NCBI RefSeq assembly: GCF_022430545.2
Contig: NZ_CP092488.2
Location: forward strand, 2,604,001 to 2,668,000
DNA length: 64,000 nucleotides
Direction of reading: 5' to 3'
Origin: Mycobacterium paraterrae
Lineage (GTDB): Bacteria > Actinomycetota > Actinomycetes > Mycobacteriales > Mycobacteriaceae
Of this stretch, positions 1-6,673 are shown piece after piece. Every line of letters starts with the position of its first letter. The first letter of the stretch is position 1. Below the pieces are notes generated by a model. The model was not told the origin of the DNA and did not search any database. It saw nothing but the letters and a program-made list of their open reading frames with translations. The position numbers and the translations under genes are program-made.

Positions 1-1
1 A

Positions 2-637
2 AGCGCGCTCGACATCGACGCGCTGCGCGCCGGCGACGACACGATCATGTTCTGTGCCGTGGTCGGCGACTCCGGGCAGGTGGTCGGTGGCTACCGGGCC
101 ATCGCCCTGCGATCCGCCGACGACTCGCACGCGGTCGAAGAGTGGGCGGGTCAACCCGATCAGCTAGCGGTGCGCCAGATGATCGCCGACCGCGTGCCGC
201 GCGGCGTGCTGGAGATGAAAGCCGGGTGGGTCACCGACGCGCCCGGCCGCAATCCGTTGCTCACTACCACTTTGGCCCGGGCCTGCTTCTACATGATGGT
301 GATGCTGGATTTTCAGTACACCATGTGCACGGCCGCCACCGCGGTTCTCGACACCTGGCGTTCCTCGGGATCCGTCGTGGCACCGGTATCGGCGACGCCG
401 TATCCCAATGATCGCTACCAGACGAAGCTGCTGTGGTGGAACCGACACGACTTCTTCGGTCATGCGCAACCCGATCAGCTCGCAAAGATCGTCTGCGAGA
501 CAAAGGATTTACTGCACGAGCAGTTCCGGCGGGGAGAGATCGGCACCGACCTCGCAGGCTTGTTCACATCATCCGCGCTCGCCGCGCCGTTGCGGCCTCG
601 TCTCATCCCTGTCAATCCGAAATTCGCCGAGGTATAG
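2..637 (+). CDS. 3' part of a gene cut by the window edge; possible GNAT-fold acyltransferase
   Basis: The reading frame is open from base 2, so the start lies outside the window and 211 residues are visible. An internal ATG at 47 is not the likely start because coding continues upstream of it. The segment around 'GVLEMKAGWV' followed by a long helix rich in M, F and Y loosely recalls GNAT or autoinducer-synthase-like (FeeM type) acyltransferases, but I see no decisive motif. It ends two bases before the next small gene, so the two are probably co-transcribed. The function should be treated as unknown; coding status is supported by length, codon bias and tight coupling. Confidence 0.5.
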   Translation, partial: SALDIDALRAGDDTIMFCAVVGDSGQVVGGYRAIALRSADDSHAVEEWAGQPDQLAVRQMIADRVPRGVLEMKAGWVTDAPGRNPLLTTTLARACFYMMVMLDFQYTMCTAATAVLDTWRSSGSVVAPVSATPYPNDRYQTKLLWWNRHDFFGHAQPDQLAKIVCETKDLLHEQFRRGEIGTDLAGLFTSSALAAPLRPRLIPVNPKFAEV

Positions 638-639
638 CA

Positions 640-861
640 ATGGAAAACAACTCCGAGCCGGTGTGGATCATGTTCGTCACCGACACCGAGACCCGCGACA
701 AGATGCTCAAGTTCGGTAGCGGGTCGCAGTGGCAGGTCGACCCCTCCACCGCCGCGGCGATGATTCTGGTCGGTGCCGCCGTCCGGATGCCCGCTCCCCT
801 GGAGCAGCAACCGGTCTCCGGCGTCGACGGCATGTCGGCGATCATCCGCGAAAGCGCCTGA
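640..861 (+). CDS. Small hypothetical protein, 73 aa
   Basis: The ATG at 640 follows the upstream stop (635-637) by two bases, which suggests translational coupling. The protein has no signal peptide or membrane segment. It contains a short hydrophobic stretch 'AAAMILVGAAV' and then a Pro/Gln-containing tail. It ends seven bases before the convergent acyl-CoA dehydrogenase gene. I do not recognise the family. Its coupling to the preceding gene suggests a partner or accessory role. Confidence 0.55.
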   Translation: MENNSEPVWIMFVTDTETRDKMLKFGSGSQWQVDPSTAAAMILVGAAVRMPAPLEQQPVSGVDGMSAIIRESA

Positions 862-867
862 AACTAG

Positions 868-2016
868 TCAGATTCCGAGATCTTTGGCGACGATCGTCTT
901 CATGATCTCGGTGGTCCCGCCATAGATTGTCTGAATACGGGCGTCGACGAACGCTCGCGACACCGGATATTCGCGCATGTACCCATACCCACCGTGCAGT
1001 TGCAAGCAGCGGTCGGCGGTCCGCACTTGGAGCTCGGTGGTCCACCACTTCAACTTGGCGGCCCGAGCCGCAGTCAACTCACCGAGCAGGTGTTCGGCGA
1101 TACAGTCGTCGAGGTAGGTACGCGCGACGTCGATTTCAGTGGCCAACTCGGCCAGCACGAACTGGGTGTTCTGCAGCCCTGAGATCGGCGAGCCGAACGC
1201 TTTGCGCTGCTTGACGTAGTCGAGCGTCTCGGCCAGCACGCCCTCGGCGGCCGCGACCGCTCCCACAGCCAGCGAAAGACGTTCCTGGGGAAGGTTGTTC
1301 ATCAACTGGTAAAAGCCGCGACCTTCCTCGCCCAGCAGATTGTCGACCGAAACGCGCATATCGGTGAAGCTGAGTTCGCTGGTGTCCTGCGCGTGCAGAC
1401 CGATCTTCTCCAAGTTGCGGCCCCGACTGAACCCAGGTGTGTCGGGCTCGACCACGAACAGAGTCAAGCCCTTGTGCCGGTCGGGCCCGGTGCGTGCCGC
1501 GACGACGAACAGGTCGCCGGTCTGGCCGTTGGAGATGAAAGTCTTTGCGCCGTTGATGACGTAGTGGTCACCGTCGCGCGTTGCGGTGGTGCGGATGCCG
1601 GCCAGGTCGCTGCCGGCGCCCGGTTCGGTCATCGCGATACCGATCACGGTCTCCCCGGTGACCACGCCGGGTAGCCAGCGTTGCTTCTGCTCGGCGGTCG
1701 TCAGGTCGGTGAGATAGGGCAGCACGATGTCGTTCTGCAGCGACAGTGCGATGGCTTCGGCCGCCGCGCCGGCGCGTTGGAGTTCGTCGACGACGATCGC
1801 GTTGTACCGGAAGTCGTCGACGCCCGCCCCGCCGTATTCCTCCGGGACCGAAAAGGCCAGCAGCCCGAGCTTTCCGGCCTCGGTGAACAGGGAGCGGTCA
1901 ACGCTGCCTGCCTTCTCCCAGTCTTCGTGCGCCGGCACCACGGTTTGGCGCACGAAGTCGTGCACCATGTCGCGGAATTGCCGGTGCTCGTCTGCGTACT
2001 CCAGCCGTGCGCTCAC
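868..2016 (-). CDS. Acyl-CoA dehydrogenase (long-chain/isovaleryl type)
   Basis: FAD-dependent alpha,beta-dehydrogenation of acyl-CoA in beta-oxidation or branched-chain catabolism; cytosolic. The 382-residue length is standard for the family. Visible signatures are 'AMTEPGAGSDLAGI' (FAD/substrate region, about residue 130), 'FISNGQTGDLFVV', 'LQLHGGYGYMREYPV' and 'YGGTTEIMK' near the C-terminus. The last has Gly where medium-chain enzymes carry the catalytic Glu. A Glu in 'NLPQERLSLAVG' sits at the helix-G position used as the base by long-chain and isovaleryl-CoA dehydrogenases, so I place it in that group. It starts at GTG 2016, overlapping the stop of the upstream dehydrogenase by four bases, so the two form an operon. 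Confidence 0.93.
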   Translation of the reverse strand: MSARLEYADEHRQFRDMVHDFVRQTVVPAHEDWEKAGSVDRSLFTEAGKLGLLAFSVPEEYGGAGVDDFRYNAIVVDELQRAGAAAEAIALSLQNDIVLPYLTDLTTAEQKQRWLPGVVTGETVIGIAMTEPGAGSDLAGIRTTATRDGDHYVINGAKTFISNGQTGDLFVVAARTGPDRHKGLTLFVVEPDTPGFSRGRNLEKIGLHAQDTSELSFTDMRVSVDNLLGEEGRGFYQLMNNLPQERLSLAVGAVAAAEGVLAETLDYVKQRKAFGSPISGLQNTQFVLAELATEIDVARTYLDDCIAEHLLGELTAARAAKLKWWTTELQVRTADRCLQLHGGYGYMREYPVSRAFVDARIQTIYGGTTEIMKTIVAKDLGI

Positions 2017-3197
2017 CGGAAGGCGTCCAGTCCGGTGAACGCCTGACCCAGGATCAGCTGATGCATTTCCGGAGTGCCCTCGTAGGTGAGCACCGATTCC
2101 AGATTCACCATGTGGCGGATCACGGGATACTCCAGCGATATTCCGTTACCGCCCAGAATGGTTCGCGCGGTGCGGCAGATCTCGATCGCTTCGCGGGTGT
2201 TGTTCAGCTTGCCGAAGCTGACTTGCTCGGGCCGCAGGCCGGTGGTGTCCTTGAGCCGTCCCAGCTGCAGCGCGAGCAGTAGGCCCTTGTGTAATTCGAC
2301 GGCCATGTCGACGAGTTTGGCTTGCGTCAGCTGGAATCCGGCGATCGGCTGACCGAATTGGGTGCGCTCACCGGCGTAGTCCAGCGCGGCCTGCCACGCC
2401 GAGCGCGCGGCGCCCATCGACCCCCAGATGATGCCGTAGCGCGCCTCCGACAGACACGACAGCGGACCCTTGAGCCCTCGCACCTCGGGCAGCAGCGCGT
2501 CGTCGGGCAGCCGGACGTCGTCGAGGACCAGCTCACTGGTGATGGACGCCCGCAGCGACAGCTTGTGGTGAATGGTGTTCGCCGAGAATCCGGGGGTCTT
2601 GGTGGGGACGACGAAACCTCGCACACCGTCGTCGGTGGCCGCCCACACCACCGCGACGTCGGCGACCGAGCCGTTGGTGATCCACATCTTGCGGCCGTTC
2701 AGAATCCAGTCGGATCCGTCGCGCTTGGCCCGCGTGGTCATCGAGGCCGGGTCGGACCCGGCGTCGGGCTCGGTCAACCCGAAACAGCCCAGCAGCTCGC
2801 CGGCGGCCATGCCCGGCAGCCACTGTTGCTTCTGCTCTTCGGAACCGAACCGCCAGATCGCGAACATCGCCAGTGAACCCTGTACCGACACCATCGACCG
2901 GATCCCGGAATCGGCGGCTTCCAGCTCGGTACACGCCAGCCCGTAGTGCACGGCCGAGGCGCCGCCGCAGCCGTAGCCCTCCAGGTGCATGCCGAGCAAT
3001 CCGAGTTGGCCGAAGTGTTTGGCCAGGTCACGCACTGGCAGGTCGCCGATTTCGAACCACTCGGCGACATGGGGCAGGACGTGTTCGCCGCAGAACTGCC
3101 GGACGGTGTCGCGCACCGCCTTCTCGTCGTCGGACAGCGAAGCGTCCAGGCCGAGCGGGTCCTGCGGATTGAAGGCGGGAGCGGTACCGGTACTCAT
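2013..3197 (-). CDS. fadE7: Glutaryl-CoA dehydrogenase-like acyl-CoA dehydrogenase (FadE7 type)
   Basis: A 394-residue flavoprotein of the glutaryl-CoA dehydrogenase branch, which oxidatively decarboxylates glutaryl-CoA to crotonyl-CoA in lysine/tryptophan breakdown. Family marks are 'DSGIRSMVSVQGSL' (Arg at the substrate-carboxylate position), 'CFGLTEPDAGSDP', 'WITNGSVADVAVVW', 'ILGGNGISLEYPV' and 'TYEGTPEMHQLILG' with the catalytic Glu. Whether it truly uses glutaryl-CoA is inferred from these residues. The ATG at 3197 is first in a two-gene operon with the overlapping dehydrogenase downstream. The position matches Rv0400c (fadE7) in M. tuberculosis, which anchors the synteny of the left part of the window. 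Confidence 0.9.
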   Translation of the reverse strand: MSTGTAPAFNPQDPLGLDASLSDDEKAVRDTVRQFCGEHVLPHVAEWFEIGDLPVRDLAKHFGQLGLLGMHLEGYGCGGASAVHYGLACTELEAADSGIRSMVSVQGSLAMFAIWRFGSEEQKQQWLPGMAAGELLGCFGLTEPDAGSDPASMTTRAKRDGSDWILNGRKMWITNGSVADVAVVWAATDDGVRGFVVPTKTPGFSANTIHHKLSLRASITSELVLDDVRLPDDALLPEVRGLKGPLSCLSEARYGIIWGSMGAARSAWQAALDYAGERTQFGQPIAGFQLTQAKLVDMAVELHKGLLLALQLGRLKDTTGLRPEQVSFGKLNNTREAIEICRTARTILGGNGISLEYPVIRHMVNLESVLTYEGTPEMHQLILGQAFTGLDAFR

Positions 3198-3270
3198 GGC
3201 CTAGATACTGCCACCGCGAGGAAGTCGGCCTACGCTGCTTTCGCAGGTATTGAACCTGGAGGTGATAGGC

Positions 3271-3624
3271 ATGCCCCCACTCGGTCGCGTCTGGGCCGTG
3301 GTCGTGATCGCCGTCGCGCTGGGTCCGCCGGCGGCCGCCGACCCGGTCGATCCGATCCCCGGCAACGGAGTGTTCGTCGTCGGGCCGGACATCGCGCCGG
3401 GCCTGTATCACACAGCGGGCTCGGGGTCGGCGTTTGGCGTCTGGATCAACAATGTGCCGACTCAGGATTCGATGTGTTCGTGGTTCACCTACAGCACCCC
3501 CGATGCCGCGAAAGACCATGTCCTGCAGACCAATTCGTCGGTCGGCCCGATGTATGCCAACATCAACACTGGCGTCAAGGCGTTCGAGTCGCAGAACTGC
3601 CAGCCGTGGACGCGGGTGCCCTAA
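3271..3624 (+). CDS. Small exported protein, 117 aa
   Basis: A ribosome site GGAGGTG (3258-3264) lies six bases before the ATG at 3271, so I prefer this start over an upstream TTG at 3250. The N-terminus 'MPPLGRVWAVVVIAVALG' followed by 'PPAAADPVD' is a signal peptide with a probable cleavage after Ala-Ala-Ala. The mature part contains 'IAPGLYHTAG' and two Cys ('SMCSWF' and 'SQNCQPW') that could form a disulfide. This pattern occurs in small secreted actinobacterial proteins of unknown role. It is transcribed divergently from the fadE7-like gene, a position comparable to Rv0401, though I cannot confirm orthology. Confidence 0.75.
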   Translation: MPPLGRVWAVVVIAVALGPPAAADPVDPIPGNGVFVVGPDIAPGLYHTAGSGSAFGVWINNVPTQDSMCSWFTYSTPDAAKDHVLQTNSSVGPMYANINTGVKAFESQNCQPWTRVP

Positions 3625-3641
3625 GTCGTTCGAGCACAACG

Positions 3642-3806
3642 CTAGTCGCAGTTGACGCAGACCCCGGTCAGCGACAGCTGCATGCCGCAACCGCAGAATT
3701 TGCCCTCCCGCCGGACGTCGCCGGAGCGCCGACGACTGTCGACGGCCACAGGGGTGCTGGCCGTTGTCGCGTCACCGGACTCGGGCGGTTGGTCTGTGGT
3801 GGTCAC
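3642..3806 (-). CDS. Very small protein with C-terminal zinc-ribbon-like Cys cluster, 54 aa
   Basis: Read from GTG at 3806, preceded on its strand by GTGGAGAAAC as a plausible ribosome site. The C-terminal 20 residues carry four Cys in the arrangement CxC...CxxC, which is a typical half or small zinc-ribbon layout; the N-terminal half is hydrophilic and Ser/Thr/Arg-rich. It is convergent with the exported protein, leaving only 17 bases between them. Similar short 'Cys-knuckle' proteins are common in mycobacteria. Coding is supported mainly by the Cys cluster at the exact C-terminus; function unknown. Confidence 0.5.
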   Translation of the reverse strand: MTTTDQPPESGDATTASTPVAVDSRRRSGDVRREGKFCGCGMQLSLTGVCVNCD

Positions 3807-3934
3807 GTTTCTCCACGATAAGCGGCCCGACCGGCGCATCCCCTCGGTGACGGCCGAGACTGCGTTTGAATTGGTCAGCTGTACATCTGGCGGTCGGATG
3901 CGGCTTCTCGTCGAAAGCAGTGCATCACGCAGTC

Positions 3935-4513
3935 TTAACGCGCCTTTGCGATCCGCGCCGCGGCTTCGACGGCGGCCGCGCGGCGCCTGGAACTCTCGGT
4001 CGGATCGGTTGTCGCCGCGGCCGGGTCGGGCCAGTGCGCCCACGCCAGCCCGATGCCGAACAACAGCACCAGCAACTGCTGGGGATCCCATACCGGATCA
4101 ACGCGGCCGTCGAGTTGTGCCTGTCGAATCGCGTTGATCGCCGTCTGAGGCGGCTTCTCTCCGTCGACCTCGGGCAGGTCGAGCGGAAATCCCTCCAGCT
4201 GTGCCCAATTGATCATGCGAAGGTGTTCCGGTCGGCTTTGTGCGAGGTCATAGATATCGCCGACGAATTCGGGCACCGCCTCGGGCCGAAGCCGCACGGC
4301 CCGGAAAAACTCCGCGCCGTCGGCGGCGACCACTTCGCGGAACAGTGTCTCCTTATCGCCGAAGTGCGCGTAGAGCCGTTCCTTACTTGCGCTGGCGGCG
4401 CGCGCAATGCGGTCGATCCGCGAGCCGGCCAAACCGAACTGGGCGAATTCCGCGCGCGCGGCGGCGAGGATCTCGCCGCGCAGCTCAGTCGTGGATCTCA
4501 CACTATGAAGCAT
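3935..4513 (-). CDS. TetR-family transcriptional regulator
   Basis: The N-terminal helix-turn-helix of the TetR family is clear: 'ILAAARAEFAQFGLAG' then 'IDRIARAASASKERLYAHFG' with the typical 'Y.HF..KE.LF' continuation. The C-terminal about 130 residues form a ligand-binding domain of unknown specificity. I choose ATG 4513 (192 aa). A longer frame to 4558 would read through a perfect palindrome (4520-4533) that is better explained as the operator. It is divergent from the methyltransferase gene at 4582, so it probably represses both itself and the methyltransferase/acyltransferase pair. Confidence 0.88.
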   Translation of the reverse strand: MLHSVRSTTELRGEILAAARAEFAQFGLAGSRIDRIARAASASKERLYAHFGDKETLFREVVAADGAEFFRAVRLRPEAVPEFVGDIYDLAQSRPEHLRMINWAQLEGFPLDLPEVDGEKPPQTAINAIRQAQLDGRVDPVWDPQQLLVLLFGIGLAWAHWPDPAAATTDPTESSRRRAAAVEAAARIAKAR

Positions 4514-4516
4514 ATA

Positions 4517-4536
4517 CAGACGAACTAGTTCGTTTG
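4517..4536. promoter_or_regulatory. Palindromic operator, probable TetR-regulator binding site
   Basis: Bases 4520-4533 read ACGAACTAGTTCGT, a perfect 14-bp palindrome. Extending by three bases each side gives a 20-bp inverted repeat with one mismatched pair. It lies between the divergent TetR gene (start 4513) and the methyltransferase gene (start 4582), a usual place for a TetR operator. Binding is inferred. Confidence 0.75.
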
Positions 4537-4581
4537 TTATCGTGGTGGCATGACGCATTCCGCTCCACCCGAGGAGGCCCC

Positions 4582-5391
4582 ATGGCCGCGTCCCTGATCG
4601 ACCAGTCGATTGCCACGATGCCGCGCGGTGGCCCCGATGCGTCCTGGCTGGACCGTCGGTTTCAGACCGACGCGCTCGAGTATCTCGATCGCGACGACGT
4701 CTCCGAGGACGTCAAACAGAAGGTGATCGGCATGCTCGACCGGATGGGCGCGCTCACGAATCAGCATGAGAAGCATGCGCGCGCCGCGCTGGAGCTGGTC
4801 GCCGACATCCCTAATCCACGCATTCTGGAATTGGGCGCCGGCCACGGTCGACTCTCGGCGAAGATCCTCGAACTGCACCCGACTGCGACGGTCACTGTCA
4901 GCGACGTCAACGCGACATCGGTGGCCAACATCGCGGCCGGTGAATTGGGCCGTCACCCCCGTGCGCGCGCTGATGTCGTCGACGCGACCGCGATCGACGC
5001 CCCCGATGGCAGTTACGACCTGGTGGTGTTCGCACTGGCCTTTCATCATCTGCCGCCGGCGACCGCCGCGCAGGCCATCGCTGAGGCGACCCGCGTCGCC
5101 ACCCGGTTCCTGGTGATCGACCTGAAGCGCCGAACGCCGTTGGCTACCCTGCTCTTTCCGATCGTGGCACTGCCGGTCCAACTGGCGCTGCTGCCGTGGT
5201 CATGGATTCCGCCGAGCCTGCACGACGGGTTCATCAGCGCGCTACGGGCATACAGCCCGTCGGCGCTGCGTGCCTTGGGGCGTGCCGCGGATGCCCAGAT
5301 GAATGTCGAGATCCAGCCGACGAGCAAGCGGTTCGGCCTACCGTCGGTCGCCGTGGTGTTTTCTCGGCCACAAAGGGATCGCAGTGTCTGA
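4582..5391 (+). CDS. Class I SAM-dependent methyltransferase with C-terminal hydrophobic segment
   Basis: Start ATG 4582 with ribosome site GAGGAGG at 4571-4577; 269 aa. The SAM-binding motif I is 'ILELGAGHGRLSAKIL', followed by 'VTVSDVN' (acidic residue for the ribose) and 'DLVVFALAFHHLPP' (motif IV/post-motif of methyltransferase types 11/25). A hydrophobic stretch 'LATLLFPIVALPVQLALL' after the core may bind membrane or a lipid substrate. The stop overlaps the GTG of the following acyltransferase by eight bases, so the two are translationally coupled, which suggests a lipid-modifying pair under the TetR regulator. Substrate unknown. Confidence 0.85.
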   Translation: MAASLIDQSIATMPRGGPDASWLDRRFQTDALEYLDRDDVSEDVKQKVIGMLDRMGALTNQHEKHARAALELVADIPNPRILELGAGHGRLSAKILELHPTATVTVSDVNATSVANIAAGELGRHPRARADVVDATAIDAPDGSYDLVVFALAFHHLPPATAAQAIAEATRVATRFLVIDLKRRTPLATLLFPIVALPVQLALLPWSWIPPSLHDGFISALRAYSPSALRALGRAADAQMNVEIQPTSKRFGLPSVAVVFSRPQRDRSV

Positions 5392-6238
5392 CGGCGCGGA
5401 TCTGGCAATGCTGACGGAACCGAGTGCTCGCGTCTTGGCGCTGCAGCGGCGCCTCGACACCGTGACGCGGGGCATTCGCCCGCTGATCCAGCTGTCCCGG
5501 CCTTACGTGGATGGAACCGAAAACCTTCCGGCAGACGGCCGATTCTTGTTGGTGGGCAATCACACTCAGCTCGGATCGGAAGTGTATCTGATCGCGGACG
5601 CGGTGCGCTCGTCGATCGGCACCAGGGTCCGGCCGCTGGCGGATCGCAACTTCGGCCGCATGCGCGGCCTACCGGCGGATCTGTTCGCGGCCTTTGGTGG
5701 AGTCGTCGGCTCTCCCGAGAGCGCGCGTGAACTGATGCTCCGGGATCAGACGATTCTGGTATTTCCCGGCGGAGCACGCGAAATCGCAAAGTTCAAGGGG
5801 GAGGAGTACGCCCTCCGGTGGCAGGGGCGGGCGGGGTTTGCACGAATCTCGGCCGAGCAGCGCTACCCGATAGTTCCGGTCGGCTTGGTCGGTGGTGACG
5901 ACGTGTATCGCAGCGTCACATCCCGAGACGGATCCTGGGCCAAGTTCAGTGCATGGCTCAGCCGAAAAATGAACGGACGCAACGATATGGCAATGCCGTT
6001 GCTACAGGGGATCGGCCCCACGCTGATCCCTCGGCCGCAGCGGATGTATCTGCGTTTCGGATCGCCGATCGACACGACAAAGCCTCCGGCTGTAGATGCC
6101 GGCGCATGGGTGAACACTGTCAAAGAACGGACCGAGCATGCGCTGCAGCAGATTCTCACCGATCTGCTCGCCGTGCGGTCGGGTGATCCCTTCCGCTCTC
6201 TGAATCCGTTGGCCTGGGCCAGCGCCGTCACCTCGTGA
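5384..6238 (+). CDS. PlsC/DGAT-like acyltransferase
   Basis: 284 aa from GTG 5384; ATG 5408 is an alternative. The glycerolipid-acyltransferase signature is present as 'LLVGNHTQLG' (a variant of the NHx4D motif, with later acidic residue) and 'ILVFPGGAREIAKFKGE', the second motif typical of the TMEM68/diacylglycerol-acyltransferase-like branch. A further block 'RYPIVPVGLVGGDD' matches the phosphate-binding region of PlsC-like enzymes. It probably transfers an acyl chain from acyl-CoA to a lipid hydroxyl at the inner membrane face. Coupled to the preceding methyltransferase; convergent with the mmpL operon. Confidence 0.85.
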   Translation: MSDGADLAMLTEPSARVLALQRRLDTVTRGIRPLIQLSRPYVDGTENLPADGRFLLVGNHTQLGSEVYLIADAVRSSIGTRVRPLADRNFGRMRGLPADLFAAFGGVVGSPESARELMLRDQTILVFPGGAREIAKFKGEEYALRWQGRAGFARISAEQRYPIVPVGLVGGDDVYRSVTSRDGSWAKFSAWLSRKMNGRNDMAMPLLQGIGPTLIPRPQRMYLRFGSPIDTTKPPAVDAGAWVNTVKERTEHALQQILTDLLAVRSGDPFRSLNPLAWASAVTS

Positions 6239-6253
6239 CGCCAGACCGTCCAC

Positions 6254-6673
6254 TCATTTGTCGATGCGGCTTTTCAGCTTGCCGCTGAGGAACATTCGCA
6301 TGGTTAGGTTGGTGGAGGTGATGATGGGGATGAGGCCGAGGTAGGTGCGTTCGGAAGGTTGGGCACCGTGTAGGTGCTCGAGGCTGCCGAAGATGTAGAA
6401 CGCTCCTGCGGTCATGAAGGTGGCCGGGATGGAGAATGCCAGCAGTGGCCGGCGAGCGTCGACGACCTGGTTGGCAAGGGGTTTTTCGTAGTCCTGCAGC
6501 GCCACTCCTTTGCGGAGTTTGCCCAGGACGGTCGGTACGGCGTTGACCTCGTTGGCCAGCGGCACCGGTGATTGGCGCATCACTCGGCCGACGTGGATGG
6601 CGGCGCATGTCGCGAAGACCACTTCGAGGGCGAGTGTGATTGCGGTCAGGTAATTCCACAGGCCCCAGTTCAT
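6254..6673 (-). CDS. Small integral membrane protein downstream of mmpL
   Basis: 139 aa from ATG 6673, with AGGAG eight bases upstream on its strand. The ATG overlaps the mmpL stop by four bases (ATGA), so it is the last gene of an mmpS-mmpL operon. Three to four membrane segments are visible: 'YLTAITLALEVVFATCAAI' near the N-terminus, 'PLLAFSIPATFMTAGAFYIF' in the middle and 'YLGLIPIITS' towards the end. The C-terminus is basic ('LKSRIDK'). I do not recognise a named family. A role in assembly of the MmpL transporter is inferred from the operon only. Confidence 0.75.
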   Translation of the reverse strand: MNWGLWNYLTAITLALEVVFATCAAIHVGRVMRQSPVPLANEVNAVPTVLGKLRKGVALQDYEKPLANQVVDARRPLLAFSIPATFMTAGAFYIFGSLEHLHGAQPSERTYLGLIPIITSTNLTMRMFLSGKLKSRIDK

